From Variovorax sp. 770b2 (GTDB taxonomy: Bacteria > Pseudomonadota > Gammaproteobacteria > Burkholderiales > Burkholderiaceae_C), in NCBI RefSeq assembly GCF_900115685.1, contig NZ_FOXJ01000007.1:248001-312000 (forward strand): a stretch of 64,000 bases of DNA. The letters run 5' to 3'. Positions 1-7,751 of the stretch are shown here, piece after piece (positions within the stretch are counted from its first letter, which is position 1; each line of letters begins with the position of its first letter). A program made the translations under genes and the position numbers. The notes below the pieces were generated by a model. The model was not told the DNA's origin. It did not search any database and worked only from the letters and a program-made list of their open reading frames with translations.

Positions 1-1
1 G

Positions 2-103
2 AACGACACCTTCTGGGTCGGCGTGTATCCGGGCTTGTCGGAATCGATGCTCGACCACGTCGTGGAAAGCATAGAAACCTATCTGGGTCTGCGATTTGAC
101 TGA
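2..103 (+). CDS. rfbH: RfbH-like CDP-6-deoxyhexulose 3-dehydrase, C-terminal end only
   Basis: Only the last 33 codons are inside the window; they end at TGA 101-103. The tail reads NDTFWVGVYPGLSESMLDHV, which matches the C-terminus of RfbH/DdhC proteins. RfbH is a PLP and iron-sulfur enzyme that, with a reductase partner, removes the C3 hydroxyl from CDP-4-keto-6-deoxyglucose on the way to 3,6-dideoxyhexoses. The reading frame is open to the left edge. The next gene overlaps it by 8 bases, so both are probably in one operon. The assignment comes from a short C-terminal match; a related DegT-family sugar aminotransferase is the main alternative. Confidence 0.7.
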   Translation, partial: NDTFWVGVYPGLSESMLDHVVESIETYLGLRFD

Positions 104-1154
104 TGGACTGCCGCCTGTCGCGCGTCAGGATCTCGACGAAATCCTGCGCCTGACCACGCCCGACACTTGGGAGGCGTTGAGGCGGCAGTCCGTATTTATC
201 ACTGGGGGCACCGGCTTCGTCGGCAAGTGGCTGCTCGAGGCTCTGCTGCATGCCGACCGCTCGCTGGATCTCGGGCTCGGCATTTCCGTGCTGACCCGCT
301 CGCCCGATGCGTTCGCGCTTGCCAGCCCACATCTGGCGCAGGCGAGCGCCGTAGAACTGGTGCGCGGCGACATCCTCGATTTGCCTCAACCCACCCGGCC
401 CTACACGTCCGTCATTCATGCCGCCCTGCCGGTGGCAACGCTTCATGACAGCCTTGCGAACCTCGAAACGGTAGCGGCTGCAGGAACCCGGGAGGTCTGT
501 CGTTTCGCGGCAGCCGCCGGTGCGCGCAGACTGCTGCACGTCAGCTCTGGCGCGGTGTATCCACCGCCCGATGGGCCCACACCGTTGCCAGAAGACATGG
601 GCTGGCAGGAAGACCTGGGGTCAGCCAACGTTTATGCGCGTGCCAAGCGACGGTCCGAAGCCATCGTGAACGAAGGCGGCTGGCCGTTCGAAACGGTGAT
701 TGCGCGATGCTTCGCATTTTCCGGTCCCTACCTGCTTGCCTCCAGCGGTGTCGCCTTGGCTGGCTTCATGGAACGGGCCATTGAGGGACAGCCACTCGTC
801 ATACGGGGGACCGGAGAGGCCGTGCGCACCTATCAATACGCGAGCGACATGGCACGTTGGCTGTTGACCTGCCTTGTCCACGGAATGAAGGGCAGCAGCT
901 ACAACGTTGGCAGCAGCGAGCCCGTCACCATTCTTGAGCTGGCGCGCACGGTCGGTCGCCTCGCCGAGGACGTGGAAGTCCGCGTCGAAGGTCATGCCGC
1001 CGAGGGCTTGGCGGGCGCGTTCTACATTCCCGATACGCAGCGCGCGCAAAGGGAATTGGGCCTGCGCAACAGCGTTGGCCTTGAAGACGGAGTGCAACGC
1101 ATGCTTCAGTGGCGCCGCAGCAAGGGCGCTACCTCATTGACATCACACGAATGA
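96..1154 (+). CDS. NAD(P)-dependent NDP-sugar epimerase/dehydratase (extended SDR)
   Basis: This 352-residue protein is an extended short-chain dehydrogenase. It has the nucleotide-binding motif TGGTGFVG near residues 36-43, a VSSGAVY strand near residue 150 and a YARAK (YxxxK) active site near residue 180. The start is TTG at 96: an in-frame stop lies upstream at 72-74 and no ATG or GTG suits better. It overlaps the end of the RfbH-like gene. Next to RfbH, a likely role is 4-keto reduction or epimerisation of a CDP-3,6-dideoxy-4-ketohexose, as RfbJ (abequose synthase) does. The exact sugar cannot be read from sequence. ATGA overlap at 1151-1154 couples it to the transketolase gene. Confidence 0.8.
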   Translation: MTDGLPPVARQDLDEILRLTTPDTWEALRRQSVFITGGTGFVGKWLLEALLHADRSLDLGLGISVLTRSPDAFALASPHLAQASAVELVRGDILDLPQPTRPYTSVIHAALPVATLHDSLANLETVAAAGTREVCRFAAAAGARRLLHVSSGAVYPPPDGPTPLPEDMGWQEDLGSANVYARAKRRSEAIVNEGGWPFETVIARCFAFSGPYLLASSGVALAGFMERAIEGQPLVIRGTGEAVRTYQYASDMARWLLTCLVHGMKGSSYNVGSSEPVTILELARTVGRLAEDVEVRVEGHAAEGLAGAFYIPDTQRAQRELGLRNSVGLEDGVQRMLQWRRSKGATSLTSHE

Positions 1155-1963
1155 AACCAAGCTTCGAACCCTCCGCATTGCGCAAGACCGTAGTCGAAAT
1201 GGCGTGCGCCGGCAACGCGGTGCATCTGGGCTGCGCCTTCTCGATTACCGAACTGCTGTCATGCCTGTACGCATCCCACCTGCGCTACGACGAACGCGAT
1301 CCAGACAGTGCCTCGCGCGACTACCTTGTGCTGAGCAAGGGCCACGGCGTCATGGCGCAGTACGCCTGCCTCTATGAGCTGGGCTGGCTGAATCGCCAGG
1401 ACATCGACCAGTACTTTCACGATGGTTCGCGACTCAAGGGCCTGTCCGATGCGCATGTCCCGGGTTGCGAAGTGACCTCCGGGACGCTGGGGCACGGCTT
1501 GTCCGTGGGCGTCGGCCTGGCGCTCGCCGCGGTGCGCCGCAACACGGGCCAGCGCTGCTACGCGATCGTGGGCGATGGTGAAATGAACGAGGGCGGGATC
1601 TGGGAAGCCATGCTTTTCGCCGCGCACGCCAAGCTGGACAACCTCATGGTGATCGTCGACAAGAACGGCTTCCAGGCAATGGGACCGACCGACGAAGTCA
1701 TGAACCTCGGAAACCTCGAAGCAAAGTTTTCGGCGTTCGACTTCGACACTCTCAGCATCGACGGTCATGACATTGCCGCGATTTCGTTCGCCATCGAAAA
1801 ACTCAACACGATGAAGAACGGCCGGCCCAAGGCCCTGATCGCACGCACCGTCAAAGGAAAGGGCGTGTCTTTCATGGAGAACGTCAATGCCTGGCATTAC
1901 TCACGGTTGACACCTGAGCTGCGCGAACAGGCGATGCAGGAACTCGCAGGGAGCAAGGCATGA
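1151..1963 (+). CDS. Split transketolase-like enzyme, N-terminal (TPP-binding) subunit
   Basis: This 270-residue protein corresponds to the N-terminal half of transketolase. It has the thiamine diphosphate/metal motif GDGEMNEGGIWEA near residue 140 and a KNGFQAMG segment. ATG 1151 is chosen because it overlaps the previous stop as ATGA; an in-frame ATG at 1109 would lie deep inside the upstream gene. The partner half follows with another ATGA overlap, so an alpha2beta2-type enzyme is expected. Transketolases move a two-carbon ketol unit. In a dideoxysugar operon a dedicated copy may build a branched sugar instead of serving the pentose phosphate pathway; that part is inference. Confidence 0.9.
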   Translation: MKPSFEPSALRKTVVEMACAGNAVHLGCAFSITELLSCLYASHLRYDERDPDSASRDYLVLSKGHGVMAQYACLYELGWLNRQDIDQYFHDGSRLKGLSDAHVPGCEVTSGTLGHGLSVGVGLALAAVRRNTGQRCYAIVGDGEMNEGGIWEAMLFAAHAKLDNLMVIVDKNGFQAMGPTDEVMNLGNLEAKFSAFDFDTLSIDGHDIAAISFAIEKLNTMKNGRPKALIARTVKGKGVSFMENVNAWHYSRLTPELREQAMQELAGSKA

Positions 1964-2877
1964 GAGCTGCTTTCTCCAGCGCGCTGGTCGCCGCTGCAAA
2001 GAACGACGAGCGTGTCGTGTTGTTGACGGGCGATCACGGCTATGCGCTGTTCGACGAGTTCCGTCGGCAGTGTCCTTCTCAATACATCAATGCCGGCATC
2101 GCCGAGCAGAACATGGTGGGTGTCGCGGCAGGAATGGCCAAGGCGGGCTTCCGCCCCATCGTCTATGGATTGAGCGCCTTCGTGCCCGTGCGCGTGCTCG
2201 AACATATCAAGATCGACGTCTGCTACGAAAACCTGCCAGTCATCTTCACTGGCGACGGCGCGGGCCTCGTCTACAGCACGCTCGGCACCAGCCATCAAAG
2301 TTTCGAGGACATCGCCTGTCTTCGCGCCGTGCCGCAGATCGACATCATGTCGCCTTGCGATGCGCATGAACTGACGGCCTGCATGTCCAGCGCGCTCGCC
2401 TCAGCCAGCCCGGTCTACATGCGCATGGGCAAGGCCGACGTAGGAGCCGTACACACCACATTGCCGCGACTCGACCGGGGTGCGCTTCTGAAAGTACGAG
2501 CCGGCACGCACCCCGTCGCACTCGTGGCGACAGGATCGATGGTCAAGACTGCGTGTACGTTGGCAGAAGAACTCGACGCCTCCGTTTGGAGCGCACCGTG
2601 GATCAAGCCTCTGGACGCTGCACAAGTTCGCCGAATCGCCAGCGAGACCAAGGCTATCGTGACGCTGGAAGAGCACTCCATCGCCGGCGGCCTCGGCGGC
2701 GCGCTGTTGGAGGCAATGGCAGAGGAAGCGCCGATTCCCGTCTTGCGCATCGGCATCGGCGAACGCTTCTCGCATACGGCCGGCAGCCATGCACATGCAA
2801 TGCGTGAGCACGGCCTGGACATCGCTACCGTGCGAGACAGGGTGCAGCCCTTCGCATCGCGCTGGAAATCAAACTGA
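1960..2877 (+). CDS. Split transketolase-like enzyme, C-terminal subunit
   Basis: This 305-residue protein carries the pyrimidine-binding and C-terminal domains of transketolase/DXS-type enzymes. The conserved glutamate that activates the thiamine aminopyrimidine lies in GIAEQNMVGVAAGMA (Glu49). A histidine-rich GTSHQSFEDIA segment follows near residue 110 and a C-terminal domain occupies about residues 185-300. It begins four bases before the end of the N-terminal subunit (ATGA), which fits equimolar synthesis. GtrA starts one base after its stop, so sugar synthesis and transfer genes share a transcript. See the N-terminal subunit for the possible role in branched-sugar formation. Confidence 0.9.
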   Translation: MRAAFSSALVAAAKNDERVVLLTGDHGYALFDEFRRQCPSQYINAGIAEQNMVGVAAGMAKAGFRPIVYGLSAFVPVRVLEHIKIDVCYENLPVIFTGDGAGLVYSTLGTSHQSFEDIACLRAVPQIDIMSPCDAHELTACMSSALASASPVYMRMGKADVGAVHTTLPRLDRGALLKVRAGTHPVALVATGSMVKTACTLAEELDASVWSAPWIKPLDAAQVRRIASETKAIVTLEEHSIAGGLGGALLEAMAEEAPIPVLRIGIGERFSHTAGSHAHAMREHGLDIATVRDRVQPFASRWKSN

Positions 2878-2878
2878 C

Positions 2879-3244
2879 GTGCTGCGCCTCCAACTGCTGC
2901 GTTTTCTACTGGTAGGAGTGCTCAACACGGCAGTGGGCTACGGCCTGTTTGCGCTGTTCACGTGGCTGGGCCTGCCATACCCCGCAGCGATTGCCTTGGC
3001 GACGCTCCTTGGCATCGCGTTCAATTTCCAGAGCACCGGCCGGCTCGTCTTCGGCGGTGCTCCGCTGTCGCGGCTCCTGCGCTTCATCGCCGTCTATGTC
3101 GTGATCTACGGCTTGAACGTTGGCGGGGTCGCTGCGCTGCTGCGCACGGGTGCCAACGTCTATCTCGCCAACGGGCTTGTCATTCTTCCCCTGGCACTTG
3201 TTGCCTTCGCCCTCCAACGGCGCTTCGTCTTCACAGCATCATGA
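2879..3244 (+). CDS. gtrA: GtrA-family membrane protein (putative polyprenyl-sugar flippase)
   Basis: This 121-residue hydrophobic protein starts at GTG 2879, one base after the transketolase stop; the frame is open further upstream, but that would overlap the whole end of the previous gene. Four transmembrane segments can be drawn, and the C-terminal QRRFVF motif is typical of GtrA/DPMS3-like proteins. In Shigella serotype-conversion cassettes GtrA is thought to flip undecaprenyl-phosphate-linked glucose to the periplasm. The following gtrB begins with an ATGA overlap. The sugar moved here is unknown and may not be glucose. Confidence 0.85.
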   Translation: MLRLQLLRFLLVGVLNTAVGYGLFALFTWLGLPYPAAIALATLLGIAFNFQSTGRLVFGGAPLSRLLRFIAVYVVIYGLNVGGVAALLRTGANVYLANGLVILPLALVAFALQRRFVFTAS

Positions 3245-4188
3245 AACACATCACGGTCGTCACGCCTTGCTACAACGAAGAGGACAACGTCGAAGAGGTT
3301 TATCGACAGGCGCGCGCTGTTTTCGAATCCATCGAGGGCGTCAGCTACAGGCATCTGTTCATCGACAATTTCTCGAACGACAAGACGCCGGACATTCTTC
3401 GCCGCATGGCGTCGGAAGATCCCAACGTACAAGTCATTCTGAATGCGCGCAACTTCGGGCATATCAGGTCTCCCTATCACGGCCTCTTGCAGGCAGAAGG
3501 CGACGCAGCCATTTTGCTGGTTGCCGACCTGCAGGATCCACCGGACTTGATGCGCGAGTTCGTGCGGCATTGGCAGGAGGGTGCGAAGCTGGTGGTGGGT
3601 GTCAAACCAAGCGCAGACGAATCGGGGCTGATGTTTGCCGTACGCAGGGCGTATTACCGATTCATCACACGCATCGCGGACGTCAAACTGATCCAGAATT
3701 TCACCGGCTTTGGCCTTTATGACCGCCGAGTCCTTGAAGTCCTGCGAAAGATCGACGACCCCTATCCGTATCTGCGCGGTTTGGTTTCGGAAGTCGGGTT
3801 CGAGCCAGTCAAACTTCCCTACAACCAGCCTTTGCGCAAACGCGGCATCACGAAGAATAACTTCTATAGCCTGTACGACATGGCCATGCTGGGGATCACG
3901 TCGCACTCGCGAGTGCCGCTGCGTATTGCAACCATTGCCGGATTTTTCCTATCAGGCCTGAGTCTGGCAATTTCAATCATCTATCTACTGTTGAAACTCG
4001 TATTCTGGAATACCTTTGCCGCTGGAACTGCCCCTATTCTCTTTGGGCTTTTCTTTTTCGCATCCGTACAATTATTTTTCATTGGCCTGCTCGGGGAATA
4101 CGTGGGCGCCATCTTGACGCAGGTCATGAAACGTCCTTTGGTGGTCGAACGCGAAAGAATCAACCTGGAAGAGCCGCCTAAATGCTGA
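3241..4188 (+). CDS. gtrB: GtrB-like polyprenyl-phosphate glycosyltransferase (GT2)
   Basis: This 315-residue GT2 enzyme has the GT-A start TPCYNEEDNVEEVY near residue 7 and a DLQDPPDLM motif near residue 95, which holds metal and nucleotide-sugar contacts in dolichol-phosphate-mannose-synthase-like proteins. Two transmembrane helices lie at about residues 230-255 and 265-290. It would transfer a sugar from a nucleotide donor to undecaprenyl phosphate on the cytoplasmic face. The start ATG 3241 overlaps the gtrA stop (ATGA). The next gene begins seven bases before its end. It is the second member of a GtrA-GtrB-GT-C cassette. Confidence 0.9.
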   Translation: MKHITVVTPCYNEEDNVEEVYRQARAVFESIEGVSYRHLFIDNFSNDKTPDILRRMASEDPNVQVILNARNFGHIRSPYHGLLQAEGDAAILLVADLQDPPDLMREFVRHWQEGAKLVVGVKPSADESGLMFAVRRAYYRFITRIADVKLIQNFTGFGLYDRRVLEVLRKIDDPYPYLRGLVSEVGFEPVKLPYNQPLRKRGITKNNFYSLYDMAMLGITSHSRVPLRIATIAGFFLSGLSLAISIIYLLLKLVFWNTFAAGTAPILFGLFFFASVQLFFIGLLGEYVGAILTQVMKRPLVVERERINLEEPPKC

Positions 4189-6413
4189 CAGTCAATGAGG
4201 AAAACGCGCAACGCAGGCGCGTAGATCTCATTATCTCTGCGATTTTGGCCGTCTGCGTGACATTGACGGCATGGCTATTGATTGGCGGAACAACGATCAA
4301 ATGGCGAGTGCCACTCGCATACGATGGCGACGCGATTTTACATTTGCTGCTGATCAATCGATTGGGAGATGGAAATGGCTATTTCAACAATACGGCAATC
4401 GGTTTTCCTTTCGGCTCATTGTTTTACGATTTTCCCGGCTCGGATGGCCTGAGCCTGGCAGCGCTCTGGCTTCTTCGAAACCTCAGTGGCAGCAGCGCAT
4501 TCAGTTTCAACTTTTATTATCTCTTTGGATTTCCGGCGGCCGCCGTTTCAGCGTATTGGGTCTTGCGAGCCCAGTCGCTGACGCGGCTTTCTTCGCTGGT
4601 TGCGGCAACACTTTTCGCCTTTGCCCCGTTTCATTTCCTGCGGCTGGGGCATCTTTACTACACGTGGTATTTCGGAATACCCATTTTTATCTGGTACGGA
4701 GCCCGGATCAGTCAGGCAACAACTGTCGTATGGCAAAGCAAATGGTTTACTGCGCGGCGCCTGGGTCACGCAGCAATTTTATTCCTGATTTCGTCTCTGG
4801 GTGTGTATTACGCTTTTTTTGGCTGTATTGTTATCGGTTTGTCGGCCATCTTTGGTGCTTTCAAACTTCATAGCATCCGCCCATTGCAGCACGCAGCAAT
4901 CGCCGGGGCCATCGTCGCAGCAGCAGTATTCGCGAATCTTGCTCCCAATTTTTCCTTCTATATCGAGCACGGCAGAAATGATGCCGTCGCCGCGCGCGCA
5001 GCATCCGAATCCGAGTTATATGGCCTGAAAATCACTCAACTGTTGCTGCCCCAGCGTGCGCACCGCTCAACTCATCTGCGCGAAATCACCACGCGCTACA
5101 GCAATACTTTTCCGCTGATCAACGAGAACTCGGTTTCTTCGCTCGGCTTGGTTGCGGGCATCGGATTTGTTCTGCTTCTGGGATTTTCTTTGGTGGGTTC
5201 ACGTGGCCCGAGCACCAGATTTTCGACGCTTCACCTGTATGCGTTCCTGACCACCTCGCTTGTATTGATTGCAACGATTGGTGGCTTTTCTGCTCTCTTT
5301 GCGCAATTCGTTTCCGATCTAATTCGAGCCTGGAATAGAGTCAGCATCTATATTGCATTTTTTAGCATCGCCGCCATTGCATATGCACTTGACTTCTTGC
5401 GAAAATGGTCCGCTGGCGCCGCAATCGCGCTGTCCGTAGCGTTGATGGCTTTGGGAATCTGGGATCAATCCCCCCCCACCAACAGATCTTATTTGCAGCA
5501 GGTCCAACAGTCCTATCTCGCGGATAAGACATATCTGGCGCAAATCGAAAGCATCACCGCGCCAAACGCGGCAATTTATCAATTGCCATACATGCGATTT
5601 CCAGAGTCGGGTCCTCTGGAAAAACTCACCGATTACGATCTGGCGAAGCCGTATCTGCACAGCAAGAATCTACGCTGGAGCTTTGGCACGATTGCCGGCC
5701 GTGAGGGCGACGCGTTCTTCTATGCGTTGTCGCTGGAGCCCATCGAAGTACAGTTCGAAGTCATTCGCCATCTTGGATTTGCCGGACTATATTTGAATCG
5801 CGGCGGCTTCGCGGACAACGGCGTTCTCATTGAAGAAAAAATTCGCAAACTCACTCCCGCTCGGCCTTTGCTCAACGGCAAGGGGCAGATCGCATTTTAT
5901 GCAATAGCCGATTTACCTTCGCCTCCGCTGGAAGAACTTTCTGCTTCCGCGCAGTCATTGTTGAAAAAATTTGCGCTTTCCGTTGAAAATGGGAAAGTCA
6001 TCGTGGGCGAAATTTCCCCGTGGGAAATCGATTTCCGCCGCACATTGGCGACGCAGGTTCGCGAGGCAAATGGGCTGCAATTACCTGAACGCTGGGGCAG
6101 ATGGTCGCGCGGCGAGTCGGTCAAGCTGCGCCTCAAACACGAACTTCCAAGAAAATTCTCGATAACGCTCAATGTCATGGCCTTTGGTCCCAACATTGGA
6201 AAACCGGCAATGTTGCAGATCGGCTCGATCCTGAAACCATTTGCAGCTCAAGACCATCTCGAGAACGTCACACTGGAGTTCGAACTCGAACAGCCTACCG
6301 ACATTATTTCAATCAAGGTGCCCTATGCCGTTTCACCGGCAAGTCTAGGTAGCTATCAGGATGCGCGAGTGATTGGCTTGGGCTTTAAAGAAATCACCAT
6401 CACACCGCACTAA
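4182..6413 (+). CDS. Large polytopic membrane protein, putative GT-C transferase (GtrC-like position)
   Basis: This 743-residue protein has roughly ten predicted transmembrane helices in the first 450 residues and a soluble C-terminal part of about 300 residues. The first loop contains YDGDAILHLLL and YDFPGSDGL, with acidic residues placed as in GT-C fold enzymes that use polyprenyl-phosphate donors. No named family is recognised with certainty. Position directly after gtrA and gtrB suggests it is the periplasmic transferase that puts the lipid-carried sugar onto a surface glycan. Sampled lines of the gene are near 50 percent GC, against roughly 65-70 percent in most of the window, which suggests horizontal acquisition. 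Confidence 0.65.
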   Translation: MLTVNEENAQRRRVDLIISAILAVCVTLTAWLLIGGTTIKWRVPLAYDGDAILHLLLINRLGDGNGYFNNTAIGFPFGSLFYDFPGSDGLSLAALWLLRNLSGSSAFSFNFYYLFGFPAAAVSAYWVLRAQSLTRLSSLVAATLFAFAPFHFLRLGHLYYTWYFGIPIFIWYGARISQATTVVWQSKWFTARRLGHAAILFLISSLGVYYAFFGCIVIGLSAIFGAFKLHSIRPLQHAAIAGAIVAAAVFANLAPNFSFYIEHGRNDAVAARAASESELYGLKITQLLLPQRAHRSTHLREITTRYSNTFPLINENSVSSLGLVAGIGFVLLLGFSLVGSRGPSTRFSTLHLYAFLTTSLVLIATIGGFSALFAQFVSDLIRAWNRVSIYIAFFSIAAIAYALDFLRKWSAGAAIALSVALMALGIWDQSPPTNRSYLQQVQQSYLADKTYLAQIESITAPNAAIYQLPYMRFPESGPLEKLTDYDLAKPYLHSKNLRWSFGTIAGREGDAFFYALSLEPIEVQFEVIRHLGFAGLYLNRGGFADNGVLIEEKIRKLTPARPLLNGKGQIAFYAIADLPSPPLEELSASAQSLLKKFALSVENGKVIVGEISPWEIDFRRTLATQVREANGLQLPERWGRWSRGESVKLRLKHELPRKFSITLNVMAFGPNIGKPAMLQIGSILKPFAAQDHLENVTLEFELEQPTDIISIKVPYAVSPASLGSYQDARVIGLGFKEITITPH

Positions 6414-6434
6414 TTGTTCAGGCGGAACTTCCTT

Positions 6435-6983
6435 TCAATCGAAAACCCGAGCTTCCCGAAATGAAGCTCCGGCAAGATCTTTGGCCGATAGCTGGGGATC
6501 AGCGCAATCCAGCGGCCATTCGATCGCCAGTTCCGAATCGCTCCACAGGATGCATCGTTCGTGTGCCGGCGCATAAAAATCGGTCGTTTTATATAGAAAG
6601 TCGACCGATTCACTCAACACCATGAAACCGTGCGCGAAGCCCTCTGGCACCCACAGTTGCTTGTGATTGTCTTCAGTCAGTTCGACGCCTACCCACCGAC
6701 CGAAAGTCGGCGACGAGCGGCGAATGTCCACCGCCACATCGAATACCGCGCCGCGGACCACGCGCACGAGTTTTCCCTGGGGCTGCTGGAGTTGGTAGTG
6801 CAGTCCGCGCAGCACGCCCTTGACCGAACGCGAATGGTTGTCCTGAACGAAATCCACATGCCGCCCAACCGCCTCGTCAAAGGCTTTGTTGTTGAAGCTC
6901 TCGTAAAAAAATCCGCGTGCATCGCCGAACACTTTGGGCTCGATCACAAGGACCTCGGGAATGGCTGTGGGCGTGGCTTTCAT
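6435..6983 (-). CDS. rfbC: dTDP-4-dehydrorhamnose 3,5-epimerase
   Basis: This 182-residue protein has the usual RmlC length and cupin fold signatures. It carries the catalytic histidine in GVLRGLHYQ (His62) and the tyrosine in LYKTTDFY (Tyr131). It converts dTDP-4-keto-6-deoxy-D-glucose to dTDP-4-keto-L-rhamnose, step three of dTDP-L-rhamnose synthesis. It is the last gene of the minus-strand sugar block and ends 21 bases from the stop of the convergent GT-C gene. A second, more divergent copy lies at 10878-11444 in the same block; this one has all the standard motifs and is the better rhamnose-pathway candidate. Confidence 0.93.
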   Translation of the reverse strand: MKATPTAIPEVLVIEPKVFGDARGFFYESFNNKAFDEAVGRHVDFVQDNHSRSVKGVLRGLHYQLQQPQGKLVRVVRGAVFDVAVDIRRSSPTFGRWVGVELTEDNHKQLWVPEGFAHGFMVLSESVDFLYKTTDFYAPAHERCILWSDSELAIEWPLDCADPQLSAKDLAGASFREARVFD

Positions 6984-7010
6984 GGTGCTGCAAAAATAGG
7001 TTGGTAATGG

Positions 7011-7751
7011 TCAGGCGATGCGCTTCAGGTAGCCATCGGGGGCCACACTGATCAGCAGTTTGCTGTCGATGCCTCGATCAACTTCGAACGAGGAGCCGTG
7101 CGTCTTGAGAAACTCGTGCACCGCGGTCTTCGGGTTGTTTCCTGGCCCCCATGGACGGTCCGGGAAGAAGTCTGCTGGCAGGTCTTCGACGACCGTGTCG
7201 AACACCACGCAATAGCTTCCGACCGAAACCATCGGTGCGTAGGCTTTCAGTTCCTCCAGGACATGCGCATGGGTGTGATTGCTGTCAAGGCAAACGAGCA
7301 CACTCTTCTTGCCCAGCGCTGCACGCTGGACTTGCGCAACGGTATCCGGCGCGATGCTGGAGCCCTCGATCATCGAGATGCGCCTGGCCATGGGATGCTC
7401 CTCGATGGCGCGCCGGTTGTGCGATCGGATGTCGATGTCGATACCCACCACTTGCGCATCTGCAGAGCCACCGCATGCGGCATTCAACTCCAGCATGGCC
7501 GCGGAAAAGATCAATGATCCCCCGTGCGCGATGCCCGTTTCAATGATCAGATCGGGCTGGACGCGCCAGATGATCTCCTGCATCGCAACGATGTCCTGCG
7601 GGTACTGAATGATCGGTCGTCCCATCCAGGAGAAGTTGTAGGAGTACCCGGCGCCGATGGAAGAGTTCATCAGCGTTTTTGCATCAGCCTGCAGCGCGGC
7701 GTTGGTTTCATTGGCAGCAACGCGGGCCGCCACTTCAGCTTCGAATGTCAT
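7011..7751 (-). CDS. CmcI-family (cephalosporin hydroxylase-like) SAM methyltransferase
   Basis: This 246-residue protein matches the CmcI family: a YNFSWMGRPIIQYPQDI segment near residue 40, a SAM-site strand IIETGIAHGGSLIF near residue 70, VGIDIDIR near residue 103 and LDSNHTHAHVLEEL near residue 155. The family name is historical; many members are O-methyltransferases of sugars, including rhamnosyl methyltransferases. It overlaps the end of the upstream methyltransferase gene by 17 bases. A plausible job is O-methylation of a deoxysugar or of the terminal residue of the O-chain, but the acceptor is not shown by sequence. Confidence 0.8.
   Translation of the reverse strand: MTFEAEVAARVAANETNAALQADAKTLMNSSIGAGYSYNFSWMGRPIIQYPQDIVAMQEIIWRVQPDLIIETGIAHGGSLIFSAAMLELNAACGGSADAQVVGIDIDIRSHNRRAIEEHPMARRISMIEGSSIAPDTVAQVQRAALGKKSVLVCLDSNHTHAHVLEELKAYAPMVSVGSYCVVFDTVVEDLPADFFPDRPWGPGNNPKTAVHEFLKTHGSSFEVDRGIDSKLLISVAPDGYLKRIA

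Noticed and set aside
1109..1150. Upstream ATG start for the transketolase N-terminal subunit
   Set aside because: It would overlap the SDR gene by 46 bases and adds residues with no family similarity; ATG 1151 gives a normal ATGA junction.
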